A DNA stretch of 64,000 bases from Przewalskia tangutica. Lineage: Eukaryota; Streptophyta; Magnoliopsida; Solanales; Solanaceae. The stretch covers positions 3,246,980-3,310,979 of the forward strand of contig CM056723.1 in the NCBI GenBank assembly GCA_029844215.1. The letters run 5' to 3'. The notes under the pieces are model-generated. The model was not told the origin of the DNA. It made no database searches and saw only the letters and a program-made list of their open reading frames with translations. The position numbers and the translations under genes were made by a program. Within the stretch, counting starts at the first letter, position 1. Each line of letters starts with the position of its first letter. Positions 33,701 to 43,743 of the stretch are shown piece by piece.

Positions 33701-34083
33701 ACTCCCTTCGTCCAGTTTTACTTGCTCATTATATTAAAAATAGTTGTCCAACTTTACTTGTTCACTTTAGAAATCAAGAGATAATTTATCACTTTTTTTC
33801 TATTTTATCCTTAGTTATTAATAAGTAAAACTTTTCAATTCTTTTTTCGTTTGGTCTTTTCTTTGGTCTTATCTTTAGTCTTTATTCATTGGGAATATGA
33901 GCATTGTTGGAATCCATTACTTAATTTTTTGGTTGCACATGTTTTTTGTAAGTTTTAATCGATTTCAATCATTAGGTAATTATCAATAATTAGGGAGTAA
34001 TATAATAAAAAATTATTCTATTTTTGGCTCATTAATAAGTGTGTGAAGTCAATATGTGACAAATAAAACTGGACGGAAAAAGT
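33701..34083. mobile_element. Stowaway MITE
   Basis: TA flanks an element starting CTCCCTTCGTCCAGTTTTAC and ending AAAACTGGACGGAAAAAG, the canonical Stowaway terminal repeats. It is about 383 bp and non-coding. A short (AT)n tract follows at 34085-34105. Confidence 0.82.
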
Positions 34084-34105
34084 TATATATATATATATAT
34101 ATATT

Positions 34106-34624
34106 AACTGGGCACCTGCGCGAAAGAGATACGCACTATGTAATGTATTTAACAGCTGGAAAATCATTATAAAACATCTTGCTTATGAAGATGATTAAGT
34201 ACGAACGTCAAAGAGATACGCACTAAAACATTAGCATAAATCATAATCCTTGTTCTAGATATTATTGTGTTGTATGAAATTGTACTTATTTCAAATAATT
34301 TAGATTAATCATAAAGATAATTAAGCAAGCAAAGTGCGAATAATGTAATTCGGCCCTTTTTCAAATCTTGCGCATAATGATAGCTTAGTACACCGGGTTG
34401 TCCTTGACCCAAAATGCGAATAATGTGATGACTATATGAACTCTTCAGCACGTTGCTTTATGTTGCCCCTAATTACGAAAAGTGGAGGATCATACTTCTT
34501 ACCATTTTTGCTGTAGTTTCCCTTTTGGTTTTCTTGATTTTCCGTAACATCACATTTATCAGCTCTTTTTACTTCTTTAGTAAAAGATTAACGTCTATAT
34601 CAAACAACACATGTCAATATGTCA
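34106..34624. other. Intergenic DNA, nothing recognised
   Basis: AT-rich DNA. The motif AAAGAGATACGCACTA occurs at about 34124 and 34209, a short local repeat. No gene is recognised. Confidence 0.4.
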
Positions 34625-34639
34625 TCAAGAATACCTTAA

Positions 34640-34862
34640 GCCCCAAGGGTACAGGCGAATGGTAAGTGGCTGACGTGACAACCACCTCGACGCCATGCTG
34701 AATCAGCGCGCGATAGCCTTTCTTTGAAATATTAGAGAGATGCCGGTTCAGGTCCCGTAGTCCTCTCCCTCAGAGGATCACCACACGATATCCTCGATTT
34801 ACATCCCACCCCAGTAAGCCTTTGATGCAGGTGGGAGTTTCGCCTTCGGGACTTTCCCCTCG
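34640..34862 (+). mobile_element. tRNA-derived SINE with 15-bp TSD
   Basis: TCAAGAATACCTTAA at 34625-34639 is repeated with one extra A at 34863-34878. The 223-bp insert has an A-box-like TGGTAAGTGG near 34660 and a B-box-like GGTTCAGGTCC near 34745, the internal pol III promoter elements expected in a tRNA-derived SINE. It is GC-richer than its surroundings. The box spacing is wider than in a tRNA, so one box may not be functional. Confidence 0.75.
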
Positions 34863-35063
34863 TCAAAGAATACCTTAATTTGTTAACAGTAGTTGTCAAG
34901 CCATCAATTTGACAGTTGCCCATTGTACACTTCGATGGATATATGACCTACTAATTTAACCCTTCTCTTGAGTCTTTTCTCGAAAAAGTGATTTGATTAA
35001 TGAAATTTGGTATGAGATTGATAATCTTGATGAGATTATCAAGTTTGAGAAATTACCTACAAA

Positions 35064-35565
35064 TAGGGATTGTAATTGGGGCAGGGCAAGCTCTTAACGG
35101 CGCAAGACAGGGCAAATTCTTAATGGGGCAGGGCGGGGCAGGACAAAATTAATTTTGTTAAAAATTGAAATGGGGCAGGACAGGTGATGGGTTTTGAAAA
35201 ATAAGTTGGGTGAGTGATCTTCTACTTGCTACTGCTCAAATCTTCGAATCTGTGGTGTTATACAGTAGAATACACTATCATATCTGGGAGCAAAGGTTGC
35301 TCTGAAGTCTGAATAGCATGTCCCTAACAGTTGAAAAATAGAGGCTAAAGATGAAGTGCAATTATCGGACACATATCAACAAAGCACCAAAGGCCAGGAT
35401 TAAAATAACTCAATTAAAGATATACGTGAAGGCATCAAATTGAAAGAAAGTAATATATTGCACTTTAAAAATGCTAAACGAAATAAGACAGAGCGGGTTA
35501 ACATCTTAGCAGGTCAAGACTTGTCTCGCCCTAACCTGCCCTAACCTAACTAATTACCATCCCTA
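35064..35565. mobile_element. Non-autonomous hAT element, 502 bp
   Basis: CCTACAAA is duplicated exactly at 35056-35063 and 35566-35573. The ends TAGGGATTGTAATTGG and TAATTACCATCCCTA are inverted. Subterminal GGGGCAGGGC motifs on the left mirror GCCCTAACCTGCCC on the right. There is no transposase. It belongs to the same family as the split MITE at 9526/20103, shown by the shared CAAGTCTTGACCTGCTAA on the minus strand. Confidence 0.9.
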
Positions 35566-35573
35566 CCTACAAA

Positions 35574-36231
35574 TGTCATTTTTATTTTTTCGGGGTAACA
35601 AAATCACTCAACTAAACACCTCAAAAGTCTCATTCGACATGCCATATCATTAAAGCTCATTTTTTTTAAATAATTTACTCAATTAACTCATCAAACTCAT
35701 TTAATTAAACCCGTACTATATTCCCAATCAAATATTAACCGATTAAAAAAACGGCAAATATATTAAATCATACTTTCTATTATGCCATTTTTAATAATAT
35801 TTTTGCATTTGAAAAATATTTAGTTTAAATTTAAATTTATATTTTTTTGATGTTAAAGCTAAATAAAGGAGTGCTTTAAAGTTTTAATTATCTGAAACAT
35901 AATAATTTCGTCTGAATTATTCATCAAACAAGATTTCCAATTTCAAATTCAATTTTCTATTTCAAGGTAAAGTTGAAAATAATGAACCAAAGTGTAAAAG
36001 AAATGTGTGCAAAAAAAATAAGTATTTCAAATTGAAGTTTAAATAAAAATTTATGACCAAACATGGACGGTAACATATATAAAATTAAATGGATGGACTA
36101 ATAATTAACAAAAATCATAATTAAGGAAGAGAGGGGAAGTTTAGAGAAAACAAGAGAGGATAAAAAATTTAGTATATTATTTTTAAAAAAGGATTTTAAT
36201 GACATGTCATGTCAACATGCTTTTGAATGGT
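35574..36231. other. AT-rich intergenic DNA
   Basis: No gene or delimited element is recognised. Sequence near 36040-36080 (AATTTATGACCAAACATGG) resembles eroded MITE ends, but no partner end was found. Confidence 0.35.
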
Positions 36232-36234
36232 TTA

Positions 36235-37272
36235 GTGCATGTTTGAATTAGCTTTTGGGTACCCAGAATTGATTCTTGATATCTATTTTCTTGAAAATCA
36301 TAAAATTGTTTTAATTTGAATTTTACTCTTTACTTTATTACCCTCTTTAATTTTCATCAACAACTCTATTCACTTTCATTACTCTCTTTAAATATCTAAA
36401 AATAATTAATAATAAAAAAATCAAATATACAACTTTCATTATCCTCTTTAAATATCTAAAAATAATTACTAAAAAAACATTCAAATATACAACTTTCATT
36501 ACCCTCTTTAAATATCAAGAAATAATTATTAAAAAAAATCAAATATACTACTCATGTTCTGTTTTAAGTATGCTATTGTTAATTTTAGGACTTTTCTCGA
36601 ACTTAGGAATGAGAATAGTGCAACTCATTTGGATTATCCTTCTCCTTTTTCTATTGTCTTCTTTCAATTACTCCGAATATTATTAATATTTTAAATGCGG
36701 CGAAATGTACTCTACAATTTTAACTGAAAACTGAATGCAATGTACTTTTTAAAATAACTATTAAGTATAATATTATTCCTTTTTCTATAATGTATTATTA
36801 ATATAAATGAAGCTAGTCCAAGAATTTTAAATGAAGCTAGTCCCGAGAAATGCGGCAAAATGTGCTCCACAATTTTAACTGAAAATCGATTCCAATGTAC
36901 TTTTTAAAATAACTATTAAGTATAATATTATTCCTTATATAGAGTACATGCAAAATTAGTATTGTAATAATATTTAAATACTATTTGCACTTTAAATTAG
37001 TATTGTAATAATATTCTACTAATATTTAAGTACTATATTGCACTTTAAATTCTATTATCTATTTGTAATTTTTATTTACATACTTCCGTCTATTTATATG
37101 TATATTTTTATTTATATGTATGTCAATTTCGGTAATTCTACATTCAAAAACAATTTTGATCAAAACTATTCAAACATAAATTAATTATAAGAATCACTTT
37201 TACATTGTTGCATCCAAACATAAATCACTTCTGTCAGAATCAATTCTGACAGAAGCTAATCCAAACACACCC
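36235..37272. mobile_element. Harbinger-type non-autonomous element, ~1.04 kb
   Basis: TTA flanks both ends (36232-36234 and 37273-37275). The left end GTGCATGTTTGAATTAGCTT and the right end AAGCTAATCCAAACACACCC are inverted. Both are followed inward by AGAATTGATTCT-type sequence. It is AT-rich and non-coding. Three ~63-bp units (36370-36550) and one ~90-bp duplication (36694-36783 and 36848-36936) are internal. Confidence 0.82.
36370..36550. repeat. ~63-bp tandem repeat in the Harbinger-type element
   Basis: CTTTCATTACTCTCTTTAAA plus TATCTAAAAATAATTA recurs three times with small changes, starting near 36374, 36435 and 36495. Confidence 0.85.
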
Positions 37273-37275
37273 TTA

Positions 37276-38928
37276 ATATATTTTGAGGAAAATAGTGATA
37301 GTTAAGTGATTTTATTATCCTAAAAGAAACAAAAGTGATATTTGAAGACAATTTCCCAAACTTGGGTGGGTGATCGTCTACGGAATTAACTCGATTTTAT
37401 CGTATCTAGACTAATACTAATTCAAGTTATTTTATAAATAAAATGTGATCAATTACCGACCAACAAAATCACTTGTTACAAATAAGATTTTATTGCACCA
37501 ATTATCAATATTACACTTTTATAGGTATACTCCAAACACATCATAAGCTATGTTGATGCTTATAAATCACTAACCTGCGATGAATGAAGAATGTATAGTA
37601 ATGTTATGAATGACCTAGTAATAAATAATGCAAAATTCATAATCAATGGGGAACTATATTACTATATTTGTTCAGTAAGATACCAAAGTAAATGATATTC
37701 ATTTCATACTAAAAATAATGGCTTTGTTTTCCAAGCATGACTAGCAAAAGAATTTAGTTTGTTCGGAGAACCTTAGAAGTCCTATTAACCAAAAGACAAG
37801 CATATTGGGTCAAAATGAAATGTTAATTGGCAAACAATATAGTCAGGTCTACTCTACCAGTGACAAAACAAAGGAAAGATAAAGATTGGTGAGAGAAAAT
37901 GATAGGTGGGGTACAAATAGGTCAGAGTTTATACTTCTATATCAATTTGGCAAAAAAATTGTGACCCACCGAAAAGAAACTTGCAAATGGAAAAGGAGGA
38001 CTGAATACGGAAAAAAACTTACACTCGATGTTTACGTTAAATCAATGATATTTAAAGTAAATATTTATTCGGATCTAGTATTATTTATATCAAGTCAAAA
38101 GATGTATGTTATGTGTTTGTACATAAATTTTCAACACTTAATCATGATCAATTAACATACATTTTTACCTCATTAAATCATTTATATGATTTGATGTAAA
38201 AAAACCAATGTTATAAGTTACTCTTTCTAATTTTAAAGGAAATGATCTCTTTAGTCTTTATATACAACTTACCATTTGAATAAAAAAAATAACTACAAAG
38301 ATGTTTTGTATTTTATTTTACATATCTCATGTGGTATTTCTTACTGATATCTTATAAATATGATCATAAAAAGCGATCGATCTGACTAAACTCTCGCATG
38401 ATTTATGCAGAATTTTGAAAGGCTTTGACCACAATTGCCTATTATATGCAGCCTTACTCACATTTCGCAAAGAGGCCACAAATTAAACTCACGCCTCGAT
38501 CAAACGACAATAACTTTACTCTACAGCTTCATTCATCTTATGAATAAGATCATATGACTTAAAAATAACATATACAATGGAGTGCAAAACCAATCTTCCC
38601 TAACTTAACCATAGTTAATTAGTGGCATGATCGTATCTCAACTCATTATTTAGTCGTAATAATTTATTTGATTTGAGGTAAATATGGAAGCGAGTAAAAA
38701 TAGTTTCATTAAATATACACCAACTAAGCGTCTAAGCCTTGCACCATCCACCTCCACCTCTGAATGGGAGTAACTGCCAAACCTATCCTTCCTGTGATGG
38801 TGATCCAACTGTCCTTCACAAGTTCAGATTTCACGTTAGAGTTTTGATTTTCTAACGTATTTTTTTATTTCATTTTTTTATGGTGATCCAATAAAAATTG
38901 CATCAAATTGAGAAGACATGGTTATGAC
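37276..38928. other. AT-rich intergenic DNA, nothing recognised
   Basis: About 1.65 kb without a convincing coding region. The 89-residue frame at 37886-38155 has no recognisable motif or codon bias and I do not call it. Confidence 0.4.
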
Positions 38929-40170
38929 TAGGGGCGGCAAAATGGGTAAGAATTATGGATATCCGTCCGACGTAACTCATTTAAAATAGATTGGATATTC
39001 GATCCACTTAAAATGGATTTAATATATGAGTCGACCGTATATTATCCACTTAAAATATGAGTAAATTAATGAGTAAAATGGATAAAATCCACAATTTTAG
39101 TAAAACAAGTTCAATAAAATTAAAAAAATTAACTTTCTTAATAACATTAGGAAAAACAAGTTCCACCAGTGTCATTTCACCAATCACCCACACTACCCCC
39201 ACACCCCTACCACCACCCAACTCCCCGCTCCATCCCCTCCAAAAAAAAGTTTCCTTTTAAGTTTTAACTTTTTTTTTCTACACCACTCATCACCCACCCT
39301 CCACACACTCCACCACCCTAAAAAATATTTTTTCTTTAAAACAAGTTTTAAAATTTTCTTATTTGATTTTTACACCTACCTCCTCACACCCCCGACTCCA
39401 ACGCCACACGACCCCTCCAAAAAAATTATTTAAAAAAAAAATTGGTTTTCTACACCGTCAACCCACCTCCTCACGCATCCCTACCCCTCTCAATTTTTTA
39501 AATTCATATATTTTATTTTTATAAAAAAATTATAAAAAATAAAAATTTTGCGTGGTTAAATTTGATGTGGGATAGGTGGTTGCAAGGACGCGGAGTGGGG
39601 GTAATTTTTGTTTTTATAAAAGTAAAATAAAATATATAAAGTAGAAAATTTGGGAGGAGGTGGGCAGGAAGAGGGGTTGAGTGGGGCGGTGATGTGGGTT
39701 GGAGTAAGTTTGGGGTGGATGGTGTTGTGGGATAGGGATGAGTGAAGATGAAGTGAATTCGGTGGGGCCAAATTTGGTTGGGGAGTGAGTGGGGTGGTGG
39801 AGGGTGGGTGCAACGGGGTGGAAATGGTGAGGCTTGAGTGGGATTTTTCGAAAAATATTTTCTTGGAGGTCGTGTTCCTGAAAAACTTCGAAGTTCTATT
39901 CTTCCCGCAAATGTTGAGGTGCAACTATGTACAAGAGATTGAATGTGGACAAAAAAGTAAATTGATTTTCTCCATATTAGCTACGTAAAGGCAACATCTT
40001 TAAAGTAACTTTAGATAATATGGATAAATATGATATACATATTATCCGTTGGGTTAATCCATTTTTATATGTGTTAAACATGAGCAGATCGGCTAATTGA
40101 TCCATTTTTGTTTAATCCATTTTCGATCCGTCCATATGCAATTCGACCCGCCCGTTTGCCGCCCATCCAT
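38929..40170. mobile_element. Possible eroded hAT element
   Basis: The left end TAGGGGCGGCAAAATGGGT and right part CGCCCGTTTGCCGCCCAT are inverted. Inward sequences AAAATGGATT...ATCCAC and AATCCATTTT are also repeated in both orientations. The flanks GTTATGAC and TCTTGACC are only partly alike, so the target duplication is not convincing. The interior (39160-39800) is low-complexity CCACCC/GGGTGG DNA and its open frames are not genes. Confidence 0.45.
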
Positions 40171-40655
40171 CTTGACCCAATCCATTTTTTTCCAGACAAC
40201 CTTTAGATACATTAACATATCTATTGATGGGTTCACCGCATGACCCACCCTACTTCAGTCCAAAGAACTCATTTGTCACTCTTAAATGTTTACACAGATT
40301 TTACCTCTTATCTTTGCGATGTCCGATGTTGTTCTTGACGTGGTTCTATAGTTAAGCTCAAATTAAAAATTCGTAACATTTGTATCATTTCAATTTTATC
40401 CGATGTCTTTCGACGGGCATAAAAATCACTGAAAATATCTGAATTCTAGATCCGTAAACATATTATATTCTCTTAATAGCTTTAACAGTTTATTAGTAGT
40501 AGAATTTTTGGTATAAAAAATTGCAAGTTCTTGAAAAAGAAATATATAATTAATAATACTCCATAAAGATTAACAAATTTTAAAAAGAAAGGGTTGACCC
40601 ACCAATTAATAGTATTTTATTTATGTTCGAGTCTATTTATACACTGGGTTATAAA
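40171..40655. other. Intergenic DNA, nothing recognised
   Basis: AT-rich sequence with no open frame or repeat boundary I can support. Confidence 0.35.
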
Positions 40656-40920
40656 TATTAGTCCATCCGTATCAAATTATTTATCATAGTTATTAAATAT
40701 AATTATCTTAAATTATTTATCGTTTTAGAAGTTTAAGACATGATTAATTATTTCTTCATTTTACATGTTGTCATTAATGAAATAGAGTAAATATTTAATA
40801 ATATAATTTAGACATAAATAAAATTAAAGTAAATTAAATAACTCTTTTAATTAATATTTTTTAAAGGACGTGTAAATCGGAAAAACACAAGTATTATCTT
40901 ATTACTTCATCTTTTTATAA
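40656..40920. mobile_element. Probable Stowaway-like relic
   Basis: GTCCATCCGTATCAAATTAT near 40663 followed by paired ATTATTTATC motifs, and GGACGTGTAAATCGGAAAAA near 40867, look like eroded Stowaway ends. Boundaries are approximate and no clean TA pair is assigned. Confidence 0.4.
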
Positions 40921-41433
40921 TAAAGAATCTAAGGAATTTATTACAAGTATGGTCAGTTAACTGTTATACACCTAAATCCTGAAAACCTGATACTCTTTCT
41001 CCATCTCACACTCTTCACTTTGCACACACACACACACATACATTCTCCCATTTCTTTATAGATCCAATATCATTTTCAGCTTTGCTATATGTGGATTTCC
41101 CAATTTGAGCAAAATGTGGTTACTACTACAACTGGGTTTCCAATTTGATTTGAAGGTTCATTGGTACTGTTACTTATGTTTCTGAATTTTATCTCATTGT
41201 ATTTGTTTAGCTCGAGTTTTGTTATCTCAATTTTGATGGTAGATCTATTTGCTCATTTGATTTCATATTTGTTTGGCATTGTTAATATTCAACAGTCTTT
41301 TTTACTGCGATTCTCAAAGGGTTTTCAATACTAGTATTTTTTTAATTTTATTCCTAAAAAATAATTAAGAAATCCATGTGGAATTCAGGAAGAAAATTAG
41401 ACCCATTGAATCTATTACTCTGAAGTGAGTGAC

Positions 41434-41718
41434 CATGGACGCAGCTAGGGTAGATGAAAAAATTACACTGTATATACAAGGGAAGTAGTACATGGATGGG
41501 TGACCCTGGGAAGTGCTCGTGTTGCATCCCTACTTTTGTCGAAACTCCAGCTATTATCCCCCAGAACCCACTTGTGGGATTACGCTGGGTATGTTGTTGT
41601 ATATATAATGTCGAAATTATTTTTTATGTATATGTAGTGGATGTTTGAATCCATTGATTTCTTCGTATGCTTACTTCGTTATATTTTGAATCCCTTTAGT
41701 GAAATCCTGGTTCAGCCA
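41434..41718. mobile_element. Eroded hAT MITE carrying a nested insert
   Basis: The outer parts align with the intact MITE at 5369-5527: AAAATTACACTGTATATACA at 41458 matches AAAATTACATTGTTTATACA, and ATTTCTTCGTA...TTTTGAATCCC near 41660-41695 matches the other half. Terminal repeats have decayed (GGACGCAGCTA and TGGTTCAGCCA). The part between about 41482 and 41605 is foreign to the MITE. Confidence 0.65.
41482..41605 (+). mobile_element. Chimeric insert: 5S rRNA 3' half plus LINE/TS-type tail
   Basis: GAAGTAGTACATGGATGGGTGA at 41482 through CTCGTGTTGCATCCCT at about 41531 matches the 3' part of plant 5S rRNA, including the box C region GGATGGGTGACC, with small deletions. It is followed by about 20 bp and then CCCACTTGTGGGATTACGCTGG plus GTATGTTGTTG, the same tail as the RTE-LINE 3' ends at 3000 and 8196. 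It could be a 5S-headed SINE or a 5S-bearing Cassandra LTR fragment joined to a LINE tail. It is not a functional 5S gene. Confidence 0.6.
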
Positions 41719-43743
41719 ATCCAAACACTACCATTCTTTTTTAGATGGAGGGAGTCTTAAAGTAGAAAGACCATGTTTGTTTTCGTATGTTCTTCATTTT
41801 TCACTGTGCTTCTTTGACAATGTGGAAATATAGATAATTGAGAAACTGAAATGTTGTTGGTCCTTCTGTACTGTATCATTGGAGCAACTAATTATATTTG
41901 TATAATGAAAGCTTAGGATTCTCTATTACTGGGACCTGATAAGACTTGGGGTTGTTCAAATAGCACCAACTAACCCAACTCTCTTTGACATTTGATTAAG
42001 AGAACAATTATGAATGTGGTAATTGGTAATAAAAAAAAACCACTGTTTTGATAGATTTTTTTCTCTCTATGATGTAGCTATTCTTAGTCAACTGTTACAG
42101 GCTCCAATCTAGTATAATGGTATTATGAGGGTGAAAAAACTTACTATTAAACCGGTTAGTCTAGTCCTAGGTTGACTTAAGGGGTAGTGATTCTCCTTCC
42201 CTTTGCTTATTAGATACTATCAAGTTAGAATACTTTAGTGTTAGCTATTTATGTATATGGTATCTTGCTCTTCTACTTCAAGACTCTTTGTTCATGAAGT
42301 TGAAAATGGAATCTTTGTGAAGCAAATATTTTTCTTCTTCTACTATATACTTTTCTAATCATATTAATATTTCTGGTTTGAGCTGTTTAATATTGTACAT
42401 GGTTCAGTGTCTCTTGCCGTCTTTATTCTTTTCTTTTGGTGTAACCAAAATCATTCCTCCATCTGTAACATTTTCGCACACTTCCTTGTACAATGTGGTT
42501 TCCGTTATTTTTGGCTTAGAAAGTGATTGACAATTTTCTGGTTTTGCTTTCCCACTTCCCTTTTGCATATTTCTTGAAAAGCAAAAAATATATTGCTTTT
42601 GTGCTAAACGCCTGAACCTCATTGCCATGCTTATATTTTCCTTCATCTCAATCTCTCCAGTATGTTAAATATAAGTCTTGGTCTGCTGTAGTTTCTCATC
42701 TGATCCTAGTTCTTAGTTTTGATTTTTGAACTTCACAAAGACCGACTCATTTTCATTATTTTTTTGTTCGTTCAGACAAATAATGTTGATTATCGTTTAA
42801 GTAGTTCAACCATACATGTTTCTCTTTAGGTAATATTTGAAGACACTGCATCACTTCTGTGATTAATTTATGCTTGAAATTCATTTCATGGATCTTCTCA
42901 TCTGCGTGAATATGAGATTGAATAGCTTTTGAAGTAATTATATGTTGTTAGTATGGTGGATAAGATTTTTAACAAAGTCAGCAAGAGCTTTCATCATATT
43001 ATGTTATTTGACCGGCTGCTGTTTTTTTTGGTTCTATGGGAACATGATTAGTTTTATTAATCTTCTTCCGCAGATGGTGAAAAATTAGTTAAACATAGAA
43101 CAATTTGTTGAAATTTGCTTCAGTTACTGTTGCATTTTTTAGCATAATAAGTTGCTTAGTTTTAGGATGAATCTACTTATTTGGAATTTTAAATTTCTAT
43201 TCGATTTTTTTAGTTTGTTGAGATATTTTATTTTTTTTGAAACTTTGTTATGCAGATTTTCTGCAGATCATGTGTTCAAGTTGGCTATTTAAAGCCCTCT
43301 ATGCTTAATAAGTTATTGAGAGACATTTTTAATTATTCTTCTAATCTTTTTGTTGTACCATCTTTTAAAAAACCAACACAATTACTATTTGGCATTCATA
43401 AGGAATTATCCAATTCTAGCTCATTGCTAAGTGCTTTTGGGAACGTATGTACAAAGAGAAACATTAGTTGAACATAGATTAATTGTTATTTGGCATCCAT
43501 AAAAATTCATCCAGTTTTATAGTTTATGAAAATTCAGTGCAGAACTGCACCTCCAAACATCTTTCTTGAGGATATCTTAATAACTTTGAATGCCTAGATG
43601 CTTGCTATGTCAAAATGTCTTTTTTATCCTCCATCTCTCCTCTTTGATGTTTGTTTGGTTCTCAAATTGTTTATCTACTGTATTATTCAGGACAACCACA
43701 ATACTTGCAGCATAGTGGCTTTCAATCAATTGAAAGTTTCCTC

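Larger units (their letters stand above)
40975..43743 (+). promoter_or_regulatory. Promoter, 5' leader and leader intron of the receptor-kinase gene
   Basis: A C/T-rich leader with (AC)n lies at about 40990-41050, a typical plant transcription-start region. The coding exon is preceded by an acceptor TATTCAG at 43684-43690, so a long leader intron probably separates it from a non-coding first exon. The first-exon donor is not fixed. The intron holds a MITE with a nested chimeric insertion (41434-41718). Confidence 0.4.

Noticed and set aside
37886..38155. 89-residue plus-strand open frame
   Set aside because: No recognised motif, no splice context and AT-rich composition like the flanks.
39556..39924. 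122-residue minus-strand open frame
   Set aside because: It is built from CCACCC/TTTTT low-complexity DNA, reads as proline/threonine runs, and lies in a possible eroded hAT element. No domain is visible.
41482..41531. Possible functional 5S rRNA gene
   Set aside because: Only the 3' half is present with deletions. Box A, the start and a T-rich terminator are missing.
42404..42646. 80-residue minus-strand frame in the receptor-kinase leader intron
   Set aside because: No recognisable domain and no supporting splice or promoter signals. It is likely chance.
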